Shown piece by piece: positions 27,918 to 36,437 of a stretch of 64,000 nt of DNA. Every line of letters starts with the position of its first letter. Positions within the stretch are counted from its first letter, which is position 1. Position numbers and translations under genes: made by a program. The DNA is from Paracoccus solventivorans (GTDB lineage Bacteria; Pseudomonadota; Alphaproteobacteria; Rhodobacterales; Rhodobacteraceae), in assembly GCF_900142875.1 (NCBI RefSeq), contig NZ_FRCK01000004.1, forward strand, positions 124,001-188,000, in the 5' to 3' direction. The notes under the pieces are model-generated. The model was not told where the DNA came from and did not search any database. It was given only the letters and a program-made list of their open reading frames with translations.

Positions 27918-28961
27918 ATGACGCAAGAGCTTGCCTGCCGGCTTCACGCCGCCCACGACCTGCGCATCGAGCCGCTGCCCGACCCCGTGCCGGAACCCGG
28001 CGCGGCCCTGATCCGGGTGGCGCGGGGCGGGATCTGCGGATCCGACCTGCATTACTATCACGACGGCGGCTTCGGCCCGGTGCGGGTGCGCCAGCCGATC
28101 ATCCTGGGCCACGAGGCCGCGGGCGTGGTCGAGGCCGCCCCCGAGGGCTCGGGGCTGGTGCCGGGGCAGCTGGTGGCGCTGTCGCCCTCGCGCCCCTGCG
28201 GGACCTGCGAATACTGCCGCGCGGGGATCGAGCGGCATTGCCTGGACATGCGGTTCAACGGCTCGGCCATGCGGGTGCCGCATGAGGACGGGTTCTTCCG
28301 TCACCGCCTGTATCACCCGGCCAGCCAGTGCCTGCCGCTGCCCGCAGGAGCCAGCGCCGCCGATGCAGCGGGCGCCGAGCCGCTGGCCGTCTGCCTGCAC
28401 GCGCTGAGCAAGGCCCCCGAGCTGGCCGGCCAGCGGGTGCTGGTCACCGGCGCCGGTCCCATTGGCGCGATCTGCACTGCGCTTGCGCGGCTGCACGGCG
28501 CGGCCGAGATCGTGGTCACGGATGTGCAGGACTTCACGCTGGGGATCGCCCGCCGCATGGGCGCCGACCGCTGCGTGAACGTGGCCGAAAACCCCGAGGG
28601 GCTGGCCGATTACGCGCAGGGCAAGGGCCGCATCGACGTGGTGCTGGAATGCTCGGCCAACCCGCACGCCATCGCGCAGGCGATCGCGGTGGCGCGGCCG
28701 CAGGCGACCATGGTGCAGATCGGCGTCGGCGGCGTGACCCCGGTGCCGCTGAACCTGATCGTCGGGCGAGAGCTGCATCTGGTCGGCACCCACCGCTTCG
28801 ATGTCGAGTTCGCGCAGGCCGTGGCCATGATCGGCGCGGGTCGGATCGACCTGTCGCCAATGGTCACCCAGGTGCTGCCCGCGGCCGAGGCGCAGCGCGC
28901 CTTCGACCTGGCCGGCGACCGGACGCAGGCGGTCAAGGTGCAGCTGGATTTCGGGGCCTGA
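27918..28961 (+). CDS. Zinc-dependent dehydrogenase, L-idonate 5-dehydrogenase / L-gulonate dehydrogenase-like
   Basis: A 347-aa medium-chain dehydrogenase. Catalytic zinc ligands are in ICGSDLHYY and GHEAAG; the structural-zinc four-cysteine loop is CGTCEYCRAGIERHC. The Rossmann glycine motif is GAGPIGAICTALA. Similar proteins are annotated as L-idonate 5-dehydrogenase. In an operon with uxuB and uxuA, an L-gulonate dehydrogenase giving D-fructuronate would make a complete route to 2-keto-3-deoxygluconate (inference from known L-gulonate pathways). Specificity cannot be read from the sequence. Confidence 0.8.
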   Translation: MTQELACRLHAAHDLRIEPLPDPVPEPGAALIRVARGGICGSDLHYYHDGGFGPVRVRQPIILGHEAAGVVEAAPEGSGLVPGQLVALSPSRPCGTCEYCRAGIERHCLDMRFNGSAMRVPHEDGFFRHRLYHPASQCLPLPAGASAADAAGAEPLAVCLHALSKAPELAGQRVLVTGAGPIGAICTALARLHGAAEIVVTDVQDFTLGIARRMGADRCVNVAENPEGLADYAQGKGRIDVVLECSANPHAIAQAIAVARPQATMVQIGVGGVTPVPLNLIVGRELHLVGTHRFDVEFAQAVAMIGAGRIDLSPMVTQVLPAAEAQRAFDLAGDRTQAVKVQLDFGA

Positions 28962-28965
28962 TCCC

Positions 28966-30123
28966 ATGCCGGTCATCACCGAGATCGAGGACCTGCGGCG
29001 CCTGCACCGGCGCCGGGTCCCGCGCATGTTCTACGACTATGTGGATGTCGGCGCCTGGACCGGCGGCACCTATCGCGCCAACCGCACCGATTTCGAGCGC
29101 ATCTGCTTTCGCCAGCGCGTCGCCCGCAATATCGAGGCGCGCAGCCTCGCCACCACCATGCTGGGGCAGCCGGTCTCGATGCCGCTGGCGCTGGCCCCGG
29201 TCGGGCTGCTGGGGATGCAGCACCCCGACGGCGAGATCCACGCCGCCCGCGCAGCCGTGGCGGCGGGCGTCCCCTTTACGCTGTCCACCATGTCGATGTG
29301 CTCGCTGGAAGATATCGCGCAGGCGACCGGCGCGCCCTTCTGGTTCCAGCTCTACACGCTGCGGGACGAGGAGTTCCTGGACGACGTGCTTGAGCGTGCC
29401 CGCCGCGCCGGGGTGACGGTGCTGGTGCTGACGCTGGACCTGACCATCCAGGGCCAGCGCCACAAGGACCTGAAGAACGCCATGACCGCGCCGCCGCGGC
29501 TGACGCTGGGCAACCTGCTGAACATCGCCCTGCATCCGCGCTGGGCGCTGGGGATGCTGGGCACCCGCCGGCGCAGCTTTGGCAATATCGTCGGCCATGC
29601 GCGCGGGGTGGACAGTCTGGGCGACCTGATGGACTGGACCTCGCGCCAGTTCGACCAGCGGCTGGACTGGGCGCGGGTGGAACGGATCATCCGCAAATGG
29701 GGCGGGCCGGTGATCCTGAAGGGCATCAACGATCCCGAGGATGCGCGCCGCGCGCTGGACACCGGCGCCGACGCGATCCTGGTCTCGAACCACGGCGGCC
29801 GGCAGCTGGACGGCGCGCCCTCGACCATTCGGGCGCTGCCGGCGATCCGCCGCGCGGTGGGGCCGGATTTCCCGCTGTATCTCGACAGCGGCATCCAGTC
29901 CGGGCAAGAGGCGCTGAAAGCCATCGCCACGGGCGCGAACGGCGTTTTTGTCGGCCGCGCCTTCACCTATGGGCTGGGGGCGATGGGGCAAAAGGGCGTG
30001 GAAACCGCGCTTGGGATCCTGCGCCGCGAGATGGACCTGACCATGGCGCTTTGCGGCATCAACGACATCGGCGATTTCGGCCCCGATTGCCTGTGGTCGG
30101 ACGACCTCGGGCTTGCGGCCTGA
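28966..30123 (+). CDS. FMN-dependent alpha-hydroxy-acid dehydrogenase (LldD/GOX family)
   Basis: A 385-aa TIM-barrel flavoenzyme. Conserved segments are MFYDYVDVGAWTGGTYRANR at the N-terminus, LALAPVGLLGMQHPDGE, and VSNHGGRQLDGAPST, where the His is the catalytic base and Arg binds the substrate carboxylate. L-lactate dehydrogenase is the usual annotation. It sits inside the TRAP-hexonate operon, four bases after the zinc dehydrogenase and 20 before uxuA. It may oxidise L-lactate produced by a diketo-acid hydrolase such as that at 34294, or a sugar-derived 2-hydroxyacid. Confidence 0.85.
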   Translation: MPVITEIEDLRRLHRRRVPRMFYDYVDVGAWTGGTYRANRTDFERICFRQRVARNIEARSLATTMLGQPVSMPLALAPVGLLGMQHPDGEIHAARAAVAAGVPFTLSTMSMCSLEDIAQATGAPFWFQLYTLRDEEFLDDVLERARRAGVTVLVLTLDLTIQGQRHKDLKNAMTAPPRLTLGNLLNIALHPRWALGMLGTRRRSFGNIVGHARGVDSLGDLMDWTSRQFDQRLDWARVERIIRKWGGPVILKGINDPEDARRALDTGADAILVSNHGGRQLDGAPSTIRALPAIRRAVGPDFPLYLDSGIQSGQEALKAIATGANGVFVGRAFTYGLGAMGQKGVETALGILRREMDLTMALCGINDIGDFGPDCLWSDDLGLAA

Positions 30124-30143
30124 CAGACAAGGACACTGACTGA

Positions 30144-31352
30144 ATGCGACATACCTGGCGCTGGTTCGGCCCTAAGGATCGGGTCTCGATCGACGACATG
30201 ATGCAGGCAGGGGTGCAGGGCGTCGTGACCGCCCTGCACCACGTCCCGACCGGTGTGGTCTGGACCCCGGCGGAGATCGCCCGCCGCCAGGCCGAGATTG
30301 CGGCGATGGCCGACGGCGCACCCTCGGGGCTGAAATGGGAGGTGGTGGAAAGCCTGCCGGTCAGCGAGGCGATCAAGACCCAGACCGGCGACTGGCGTGA
30401 ACATGTCGCTAACTGGATCACCTCGATGCGCCATCTGCGCGACGCCGGCATCGAGGTGCTGTGCTACAACTTCATGCCGGTGCTGGACTGGACCCGCACC
30501 GACCTGGCGTGGCGGCGCCCGAACGGCGCGCGCTGCATGCGCTTCGACTTCACCGATTTCGCCGCCTTCGACATCCATATCCTGCGCCGCCCCGGTGCGG
30601 CCGAGGACTTCCCCGAGGAGATCCGCGACGAGGCCGCCCGCCGCTTTGCCGCCATGGACGAGGCCAGGCGCGAGCAGCTGGCCGGCAACGTGGTCTTCGG
30701 CCTGCCCGGCGCGGCCGAGCATTTTACGCTCGAGGACGTGCGGGCGCTGCTGGACAGCTATGCGCCGGTCACCGACGCGGTGCTGCGCCGCAATTTCCAC
30801 GACTTCCTGGAACAGGTGGCCCCGGTCGCGCAGGACATCGGGATGCGGCTGTGCTGCCACCCCGACGACCCGCCCTTCCCGCTGCTGGGCCTGCCCCGCG
30901 TCATGTCGACCGAGGCCGATTATGCCGAGCGCATGGCCGCGGTGGACCTGCCCGCGAACGGGATCACGCTGTGCTCGGGCTCGCTAGGGGCGCGGCCGGA
31001 CAACGACCTGCCGGGCATGATGGAGCGGCTGGGCGAGCGCGTGCATTTCCTGCACCTGCGCAACGTCCGCCGCGACAGCGCCGCGATCCGCGGCTCGTTC
31101 TTCGAGGATGAGCATCTGGCCGGCCAGACCGACATGGTGGCGCTGGTCGCCGCCGTCCTGCGCGAGGAAAAGCGCCGCCGCGAGGCGGGCCGCGCCGACT
31201 GGAACATCCCCATGCGCCCCGACCACGGGCAGGACATCCTTGACGACCTCGGCCGCGGCGGCCAGCCCGGCTATCCCGCTATCGGGCGGCTGAAGGGGCT
31301 GGCCGAGCTGCGCGGGGTGGAGCTGGCGCTGACGCATGGGGCGCGGGTATGA
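30144..31352 (+). CDS. uxuA: Mannonate dehydratase
   Basis: A 402-aa UxuA-family enzyme, full length, that dehydrates D-mannonate to 2-keto-3-deoxy-D-gluconate. The N-terminus with WRWFGPKDRVSIDDMMQAGV and GVVTALHHVPTG, then CCHPDDPP, HFLHLRNV and RPDHGQDIL, are family hallmarks and include His, Cys and Asp metal ligands. It overlaps uxuB by ATGA. No kdgK or eda gene is present in the window for the following steps. Confidence 0.93.
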   Translation: MRHTWRWFGPKDRVSIDDMMQAGVQGVVTALHHVPTGVVWTPAEIARRQAEIAAMADGAPSGLKWEVVESLPVSEAIKTQTGDWREHVANWITSMRHLRDAGIEVLCYNFMPVLDWTRTDLAWRRPNGARCMRFDFTDFAAFDIHILRRPGAAEDFPEEIRDEAARRFAAMDEARREQLAGNVVFGLPGAAEHFTLEDVRALLDSYAPVTDAVLRRNFHDFLEQVAPVAQDIGMRLCCHPDDPPFPLLGLPRVMSTEADYAERMAAVDLPANGITLCSGSLGARPDNDLPGMMERLGERVHFLHLRNVRRDSAAIRGSFFEDEHLAGQTDMVALVAAVLREEKRRREAGRADWNIPMRPDHGQDILDDLGRGGQPGYPAIGRLKGLAELRGVELALTHGARV

Positions 31353-32803
31353 GCCCGCGTCTGACGCGGCTTGCCGACCTGCCGCGCGGGGTGGCCCGCC
31401 CGGGCTATGACCGCGCGGCGCATGGGTTCGGGATCCTGCATCTGGGCCTCGGCGCATTCCACCGCGCCCATCAGGCGGTCTATACCGACGACGCGCTGGC
31501 GGCCGAGGGCGGCGACTGGCGCATCCTCGGCGCCAATCTGCGCAGCCGCGAGATCGCGCAGGCGCTGAACGCGCAGGACGGGCTGTACACGGTGCTGGAA
31601 CGTGGCCCGCAGGACCGTGCGCGGGTGATCGGCGCCCATGGCCCCGCGATCGGCGGCGACCCGGCGGCGATCCTGCGCGCCGCCTGCGACCCCGCGATCC
31701 GCATCCTGTCGCTGACCGTCTCGGAAAAGGCCTATGGCATCGACCGCGCCGCGATGGACGCGGACCCGGCGCATCCGGCGGTGGCCCATGACCTGGCGCA
31801 GCTGCAGGCGCCGCAGGGGGTGCTGGGGATCATCACCACCGCGCTGGCCGCGCGACTGGCGGCGGGGGTGGCGCCGTTCACGGTGCTGTGCTGCGACAAC
31901 CTGCCCGACAACGGGGCGCTGCTGCGCGCGGGCGTGCTGGGCTTTGCCCGCCGCCGCGATCCGGACCTTGCGGCCCGCATTGCCGATCTCGTGGCCTTTC
32001 CCGCCACCATGGTCGACCGCATCACCCCGGCGGCGACCCCGCAGACCCTGGCCGACGTGCAGGCGCTGACCGGCCACCGCGATCTTGCCTGCGTCGAGAC
32101 CGAGCCCTTCAGCCAATGGGTGATCGAGGACCACTTCCCCCAGGGCCGCCCCGCGTGGGAGGCCGGCGGCGCCCAGCTGGTCGCCGACGTGCGCGCGCAT
32201 GAAGCGATGAAGCTGCGGATGCTGAACGGCGCCCATTCGCTGATCGCCTACGCCGGGCAGCTGCTGGACCTGCCGCATGTGCGCGAGGCGGTGGCCGACC
32301 CGGATCTGGCGCCGCTGATCCGCCGCCATATGCAGGCCGCGGGCGCGACGCTGCCCCGCGGCGCCGGGCTCGACCCCGGGGCTTACGCACAGGCGCTGAT
32401 GGCGCGTTTTGCCAACCCCGCCATCGCCCACCAGACCCGCCAGATCGCCATGGACGGGACCGAGAAACTGCCGCAGCGCTGGTTCGCCCCCGCCGCCGAG
32501 GCGCTGTCTGCGGGCGCCGATCCGCGCCCGTTTGCCTTTGCCACCGCCGTCTGGCTGGCGTGGCTGGCGCAGCTGGCGGCCGCGGGCCAGATCCCCGACG
32601 ACCCCCGCGGCGCGGCGCTGCTGGATCTGGCGCAGCGGGCGGGGGCGGATGACGGCGCGCTGGTCGCCTCGGTGCTGGCGCTGCCCGGGCTCGCGCCCGC
32701 GGCGCTGACCGGCAACCGCGGCTTCATCGACACCACCCGCGACCTGCTGGGAACCCTCCGCCGCGACGGCCTCCGCGCCGCCCTGGCCGCGGAACCGCGC
32801 TAG
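31349..32803 (+). CDS. uxuB: Fructuronate reductase / mannitol dehydrogenase-family oxidoreductase
   Basis: A 484-aa polyol-specific long-chain dehydrogenase. It has the N-terminal HLGLGAFHRAHQAVYTDDAL, the NCDNLPDN-like CCDNLPDNG segment and KLRMLNGAHS with the catalytic Lys. With uxuA immediately upstream, the likely reaction is D-fructuronate to D-mannonate (UxuB). A mannitol or arabinitol dehydrogenase is the alternative, as the families are close. It is the last gene of the operon and converges on otnI. Confidence 0.82.
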   Translation: MSPRLTRLADLPRGVARPGYDRAAHGFGILHLGLGAFHRAHQAVYTDDALAAEGGDWRILGANLRSREIAQALNAQDGLYTVLERGPQDRARVIGAHGPAIGGDPAAILRAACDPAIRILSLTVSEKAYGIDRAAMDADPAHPAVAHDLAQLQAPQGVLGIITTALAARLAAGVAPFTVLCCDNLPDNGALLRAGVLGFARRRDPDLAARIADLVAFPATMVDRITPAATPQTLADVQALTGHRDLACVETEPFSQWVIEDHFPQGRPAWEAGGAQLVADVRAHEAMKLRMLNGAHSLIAYAGQLLDLPHVREAVADPDLAPLIRRHMQAAGATLPRGAGLDPGAYAQALMARFANPAIAHQTRQIAMDGTEKLPQRWFAPAAEALSAGADPRPFAFATAVWLAWLAQLAAAGQIPDDPRGAALLDLAQRAGADDGALVASVLALPGLAPAALTGNRGFIDTTRDLLGTLRRDGLRAALAAEPR

Positions 32804-32825
32804 CAGCCGTCAACCCGGCAGGGAC

Positions 32826-32846
32826 TTCTTTCTGGCCCAAATACCC
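32826..32846. repeat. Intergenic CAAATACCC repeat, single copy
   Basis: TTCTTTCTGGCCCAAATACC plus C lies in the 79-bp gap between convergent uxuB and otnI. It matches the copy at 22703-22722 at all but one of 20 positions. No separate terminator was recognised in this gap. Confidence 0.65.
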
Positions 32847-32882
32847 GCCTTGGGGCGCAGCCGAACCAGCTGCGCGACGGGG

Positions 32883-33656
32883 TCACACCGCGCGCAGCGC
32901 CGCCAGCCAGCCCAGGCTGTCGCCGGTCGGCCCCGGGGGCCGGTATTCCGCCCCCAGCGGCCGGTCCCAGCCCAGCCCGTCCAGCAGCGCGCAGATATGG
33001 CGGTAGTCCAGCTCGCCATGGTCGGGCGGGCCGCGGTCGGGGACCGAGGCGATCTGCACATGGCCGATCACCGGCAGCAGCCGCTGCAGCCGGCGCGAGA
33101 TGTCGCCCTCCATCACCTGCAGGTGGTAGCAGTCGAACATCAGCCGCAGGTTGTCGTGGCCCAGCTGCGCGATCAGCGCCGCCGCCTGATCCGAGCGGTT
33201 GAGGAAATATCCCGGCGCGTCGTAATGGTTCAGCGGCTCGATCAGCACCAACGCCCCCTGCGCGGCGGCGGCGCGGCAGGCGTAGTCGAGGTTGTCGCGG
33301 AACGCCGCCTCGGCCTGCGCACCTTGCGCAAACCCGGCCATCACATGCACGGCGCGACAGCCGATGCCGGCGGCGAACGCCAGCGCGCGGTCGATCTCGG
33401 CCCGCGCCTCGGCCTCGCGCCCGGGCAGGGCGGACAGGCCGTTCTCGCCCGGATTGCCGCGCAGGGTGTTCAGGCCCAGCATCTCCAGCCCGGTCTCGGC
33501 CAGCGCCGCGCGGATCGCGGCCGGGTCCGCCGCCGGGTCGGCATGGGGCCAGTGACATTCCACCGCGTCGAAGCGCGCGCGGGCGGCGGCCCGGATCGCG
33601 TCGGGCAGCGGCAGCTCGGCCCACAGGAAGCCCAGATTGGCCGAAAACCGCGCCAT
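32883..33656 (-). CDS. otnI: 2-oxo-tetronate isomerase (hydroxypyruvate isomerase family)
   Basis: A 257-aa TIM-barrel isomerase. It begins ARFSANLGFLWAELP, has LVLIEPLNHYDAPGY with an active-site Glu, MFDCYHLQVMEGD, and a late GAEYRPPG with the second Glu. In the acid-sugar pathway OtnI converts 2-oxo-tetronate to 3-oxo-tetronate, the OtnK substrate. The start overlaps the otnC stop by one base (TGATG). A hydroxypyruvate isomerase (Hyi) assignment is less likely given otnC next door. Confidence 0.85.
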   Translation of the reverse strand: MARFSANLGFLWAELPLPDAIRAAARARFDAVECHWPHADPAADPAAIRAALAETGLEMLGLNTLRGNPGENGLSALPGREAEARAEIDRALAFAAGIGCRAVHVMAGFAQGAQAEAAFRDNLDYACRAAAAQGALVLIEPLNHYDAPGYFLNRSDQAAALIAQLGHDNLRLMFDCYHLQVMEGDISRRLQRLLPVIGHVQIASVPDRGPPDHGELDYRHICALLDGLGWDRPLGAEYRPPGPTGDSLGWLAALRAV

Positions 33657-34297
33657 CAGCCCGCATCCCCGCGCGCAGCCAGCAACTCGGCCACCTGCGC
33701 CGGGGTCAGCCCGCGCGCGGGCAGCCCGTGCAGCATCAATGCCAGCCTTGCGGTGGCCTCCAGCTCTTCGATGGCGTCGCAGGCGGCCTCGACGCTGCGG
33801 CCGGCGACGACGGGGCCGTGGTTGGCCAGCATCACCGCCGCGTGGCGCCCGTCCAGCTCGCGCACCGCATCGCCCATCGCCGGGTCGCCGGGGCGGAAAT
33901 AGGGCAGCAGCCGCACCCGCCCCAGCTGCATCACCGCATAGGGGGTCAGCGGCGGCAGGAAATCCCCGGGGTCGGCCACCGGCAGCGCCGACAGCGCGAC
34001 CGAGTGGCAGGAATGCAGATGCACCACCGCCCCCGCGCCCTCGCGCGTGTCGTAAAAGGCGCGGTGCAGCGGCATTTCCTTGGTCGGCCTGTCGCCGCCG
34101 ATGTGTCGCCCTGCCGCGTCGAACCGCGCCAGCCGCGCCGGGTCCAGCCGTCCGAAGCTGGTGCCGGTGGGCGAGACCAGCAGCCCGCCATCCGCCGTCC
34201 GCGCCGAGATATTCCCGGTCGAGCCATGCGTCAGCCCGCGCGCGAACAGCGAGGCGGCCAGCTCGCACAGGGTCTCGCGCAGCCGGGCCTCGGTCAT
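33656..34297 (-). CDS. otnC: 3-oxo-tetronate 4-phosphate decarboxylase (class II aldolase family)
   Basis: A 213-aa aldolase/adducin-domain protein. Motifs include GLTHGSTGNISAR, SPTGTSFGRLDP, the zinc pair in HLHSCHS and MLANHGPVV. OtnC decarboxylates 3-oxo-tetronate 4-phosphate to dihydroxyacetone phosphate. The ATG ending at 34297 overlaps the FAH gene stop by ATGA. Its kinase partner otnK is at 20690-21949, in a separate operon on the other strand. Confidence 0.85.
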   Translation of the reverse strand: MTEARLRETLCELAASLFARGLTHGSTGNISARTADGGLLVSPTGTSFGRLDPARLARFDAAGRHIGGDRPTKEMPLHRAFYDTREGAGAVVHLHSCHSVALSALPVADPGDFLPPLTPYAVMQLGRVRLLPYFRPGDPAMGDAVRELDGRHAAVMLANHGPVVAGRSVEAACDAIEELEATARLALMLHGLPARGLTPAQVAELLAARGDAG

Positions 34298-35151
34298 CTG
34301 GGCGCCACGACCCGCTGCGTCTGCCGGCCCAGCCCCTCGATCCCCAGGGTGACGGTCTCGCCGCCCTTCAGATAGACCGGCGGCGTCTGCCCCATGCCGA
34401 CGCCCGGGGGCGTGCCGGTGGTGATGATGTCGCCCGGCATCAGCGTCATCAGCCGCGAGCAATAGCTGACCAGCGCCGCCACCCCGAACACCATGGTCGC
34501 GGTCGAGCCGTCCTGAAAGCGCCGCCCGTCCACCTCGAGCCACATCGCCAGCGCCTGCGGGTCGGCGATCTGGTCGGCGGTGACCATCCAGGGGCCGATG
34601 GGGCCGAAGCTGTCGAAGCCCTTGCCCTTGTCCCAGGTGGCGCCGCGTTCCAGCTGCCAGTGGCGCTCGCTGACGTCGTTGACCACGCAATAGCCGGCGA
34701 CATGGGCCATGGCCTCGGCCTCGGACACGTCGCTGGCCGGGGCGCCGATGACCACGCCCAGTTCGACCTCCCAATCGGTCTTTTCCGAGCCGCGGGGGAT
34801 GCGGATGTCGTCGTCGGGGCCGGTGATGCAGCTGGACCACTTGTTGAACACCACCGGCTCGTCCGGGACCGGCATCCCCGATTCGGCGGCGTGGTCGGCG
34901 TAGTTCAGCCCGATGGCGATGAACTTGCGCACCAGTCCGACGCAGGGCCCCAGCCGCAGTTCCTGCTGCGGCGTGCCCGCGACCAGCGGCAGCGCCTGCG
35001 GGTCCAGCGCGCGCAGCCGCGCCAGCCCCTGCGGGGTCAACACCTCGTCCGCGATGTCGGCGACATGCCCCGACAGGTCGCGCACCTGCCCTTGATCATC
35101 CAGCATTCCCGGCTTTTCCCGGCCCGCCGGTCCATAGCGCAGCAGTTTCAC
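34294..35151 (-). CDS. Fumarylacetoacetate-hydrolase family protein, probable 2,4-diketo-3-deoxy-sugar-acid hydrolase
   Basis: A 285-aa FAH-family enzyme. It has KLLRYGPAGREKPGMLDD at the N-terminus, GLNYADHAAESGMPVP, the metal triad in DWEVELGVVIG (Glu, Glu) and VVNDVSERHWQ (Asp), and TGTPPGVGMGQ. From memory it resembles the hydrolases that split 2,4-diketo-3-deoxy-L-fuconate or L-rhamnonate into pyruvate and L-lactate (LRA6 type). Start codon GTG at 35151, with AGAGG seven bases before it. It leads the FAH-otnC-otnI operon and has a perfect palindromic operator 56 bp upstream. Confidence 0.8.
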   Translation of the reverse strand: MKLLRYGPAGREKPGMLDDQGQVRDLSGHVADIADEVLTPQGLARLRALDPQALPLVAGTPQQELRLGPCVGLVRKFIAIGLNYADHAAESGMPVPDEPVVFNKWSSCITGPDDDIRIPRGSEKTDWEVELGVVIGAPASDVSEAEAMAHVAGYCVVNDVSERHWQLERGATWDKGKGFDSFGPIGPWMVTADQIADPQALAMWLEVDGRRFQDGSTATMVFGVAALVSYCSRLMTLMPGDIITTGTPPGVGMGQTPPVYLKGGETVTLGIEGLGRQTQRVVAPR

Positions 35152-35206
35152 GAAACACCTCTTGCCCGTTGTCCGGCGAACCCTAGCGCGGCCCGGGACA
35201 ACGCGC

Positions 35207-35224
35207 AATCTGGCATACCAGATT
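35207..35224. promoter_or_regulatory. Perfect palindromic operator upstream of FAH-otnC-otnI
   Basis: AATCTGG-CATA-CCAGATT is an exact 7-bp inverted repeat 56 bp before the GTG start. Its core CTGGCATACCAG is nearly identical to CTGGCATACAAG in front of the FCD regulator at 24374. A GntR/FCD dimer is the expected binder. Confidence 0.65.
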
Positions 35225-35248
35225 TGCCGCAAAGAGGATGCGGGTGCC

Positions 35249-35890
35249 TCAGACCGGCACGAACCGCCCGTCCTCGCCGATCATGGTCAGCTGGCCGGTG
35301 CGGATGTCGTGCAGCAGCCCGTGCAGCGACAGCTCGCGCGCCTCGACCGCCGCGGCGACAAAGGGAAAGGTCAGCAGGTTTTCCAGCGACACCCGCACCG
35401 CCACCTGTTCCAGCGCCGGGATCTGCTCCTCGGGCGGCAGGCTGGCCACGCGCTCGTAGCCGGGGCGCAGGATGTCCATCCAGCGGCCGACGAAGCTGGT
35501 GGCCTCGTCCAGCTCGGGCGCCTGTCCCGAACACATCGCGTGGCAGCCGGCGATGCCGCCGCACTGGCTGTGGCCCATCACGATCAGATGCGACACATGC
35601 AGCTCGCGCACCGCATATTCCACCGCCGCCGAGGTGCCGTGCTGTTCGCCATCCGGCGCATAGGGCGGCACCAGGTTGGCGATGTTGCGGTGGATGAAGA
35701 ACTCGCCCGTGTCCGCCCCGAAGATCGAGGTGACATGCACCCGCGAATCGCAGCAGGAAATCACCATCGCCCGCGGGCGCTGCCCCTCGTCCGCCAGTCG
35801 CCGGTACCATGCGCTGTTGTCGGCATAGGTGGTGGCGTGCCAGCCATGGTAGCGCTGGACGAGGTATTGGGGCAGCGGACGGATCGTCAT
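35249..35890 (-). CDS. Beta-class carbonic anhydrase
   Basis: A 213-aa cytoplasmic enzyme interconverting CO2 and bicarbonate. Zinc ligands are Cys46 in CCDSR (with Asp48 and Arg50 completing the active-site dyad), His107 and Cys110 in GHSQCGG. I use the ATG at 35890 (ACGAGG upstream); the longer frame reaches into the promoter region. It is divergent from the small HPt-like gene at 36047 over 156 bp. It likely supports bicarbonate supply for carboxylases. Confidence 0.93.
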   Translation of the reverse strand: MTIRPLPQYLVQRYHGWHATTYADNSAWYRRLADEGQRPRAMVISCCDSRVHVTSIFGADTGEFFIHRNIANLVPPYAPDGEQHGTSAAVEYAVRELHVSHLIVMGHSQCGGIAGCHAMCSGQAPELDEATSFVGRWMDILRPGYERVASLPPEEQIPALEQVAVRVSLENLLTFPFVAAAVEARELSLHGLLHDIRTGQLTMIGEDGRFVPV

Positions 35891-36046
35891 GGGGGCCTCG
35901 TTTTGCTTGTCGCGGTTCTGGATAGTGTCCCGATCCCTAAACTGCGAGCGATTTCTGCCGGTTCCGGTAAGGATTTCTTGAGGCACCCGCGCCTAGTCTG
36001 CCCTGACGTGTGGGGACACGGGGCGCAAGGATTGGCGGGGTGGACG

Positions 36047-36427
36047 ATGGCGGAGCTGACGGTTCTGACCATGACGGAAAAGGTGCAGATCGATTCGCGC
36101 CGGCTGGCCGAGATCGTGGACGAGCTGGGCGAGACCGCGGCGCATGACGTGCTGACGCTGGCGCTGGAACAGCTGGCGCGCGGGCTTCAGGACCTGCGCG
36201 CGGCGGCGGCGCAGGGCGATGCAGCGGCGCTGGCGATGCGGGCCGAGATGCTGGCGCGGCTGGCCTGGCAGCTGGGGATGACCTCGCTGGCCGGGGTGGC
36301 GGTGGACGTGGCGGTCTGCGCCGAGCGGCGCGACGACATCGGGCTGGCCGCGACGCTGGGGCGGCTGCTGCGGATCGGCAACCGCTCGCTGACCGAGATC
36401 TGGGACGAGGACCCGGGGCCGGGATGA
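36047..36427 (+). CDS. Small helical protein resembling an HPt domain without the phospho-histidine
   Basis: A 126-aa soluble all-helical protein. Residues 20-110 look like a histidine-phosphotransfer four-helix bundle (MRAEMLARLAWQLGMTSLAG corresponds to the usual helix carrying His-x-x-Lys-Gly), but the phospho-accepting His is missing, with Ala/Arg in that place. It could be a docking or pseudo-HPt regulator; this is a weak fold guess. It is a lone plus-strand gene between carbonic anhydrase and the glycosyltransferases. An ATG eight codons later is an alternative start. Confidence 0.6.
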   Translation: MAELTVLTMTEKVQIDSRRLAEIVDELGETAAHDVLTLALEQLARGLQDLRAAAAQGDAAALAMRAEMLARLAWQLGMTSLAGVAVDVAVCAERRDDIGLAATLGRLLRIGNRSLTEIWDEDPGPG

Positions 36428-36437
36428 CCGCCGCTGA

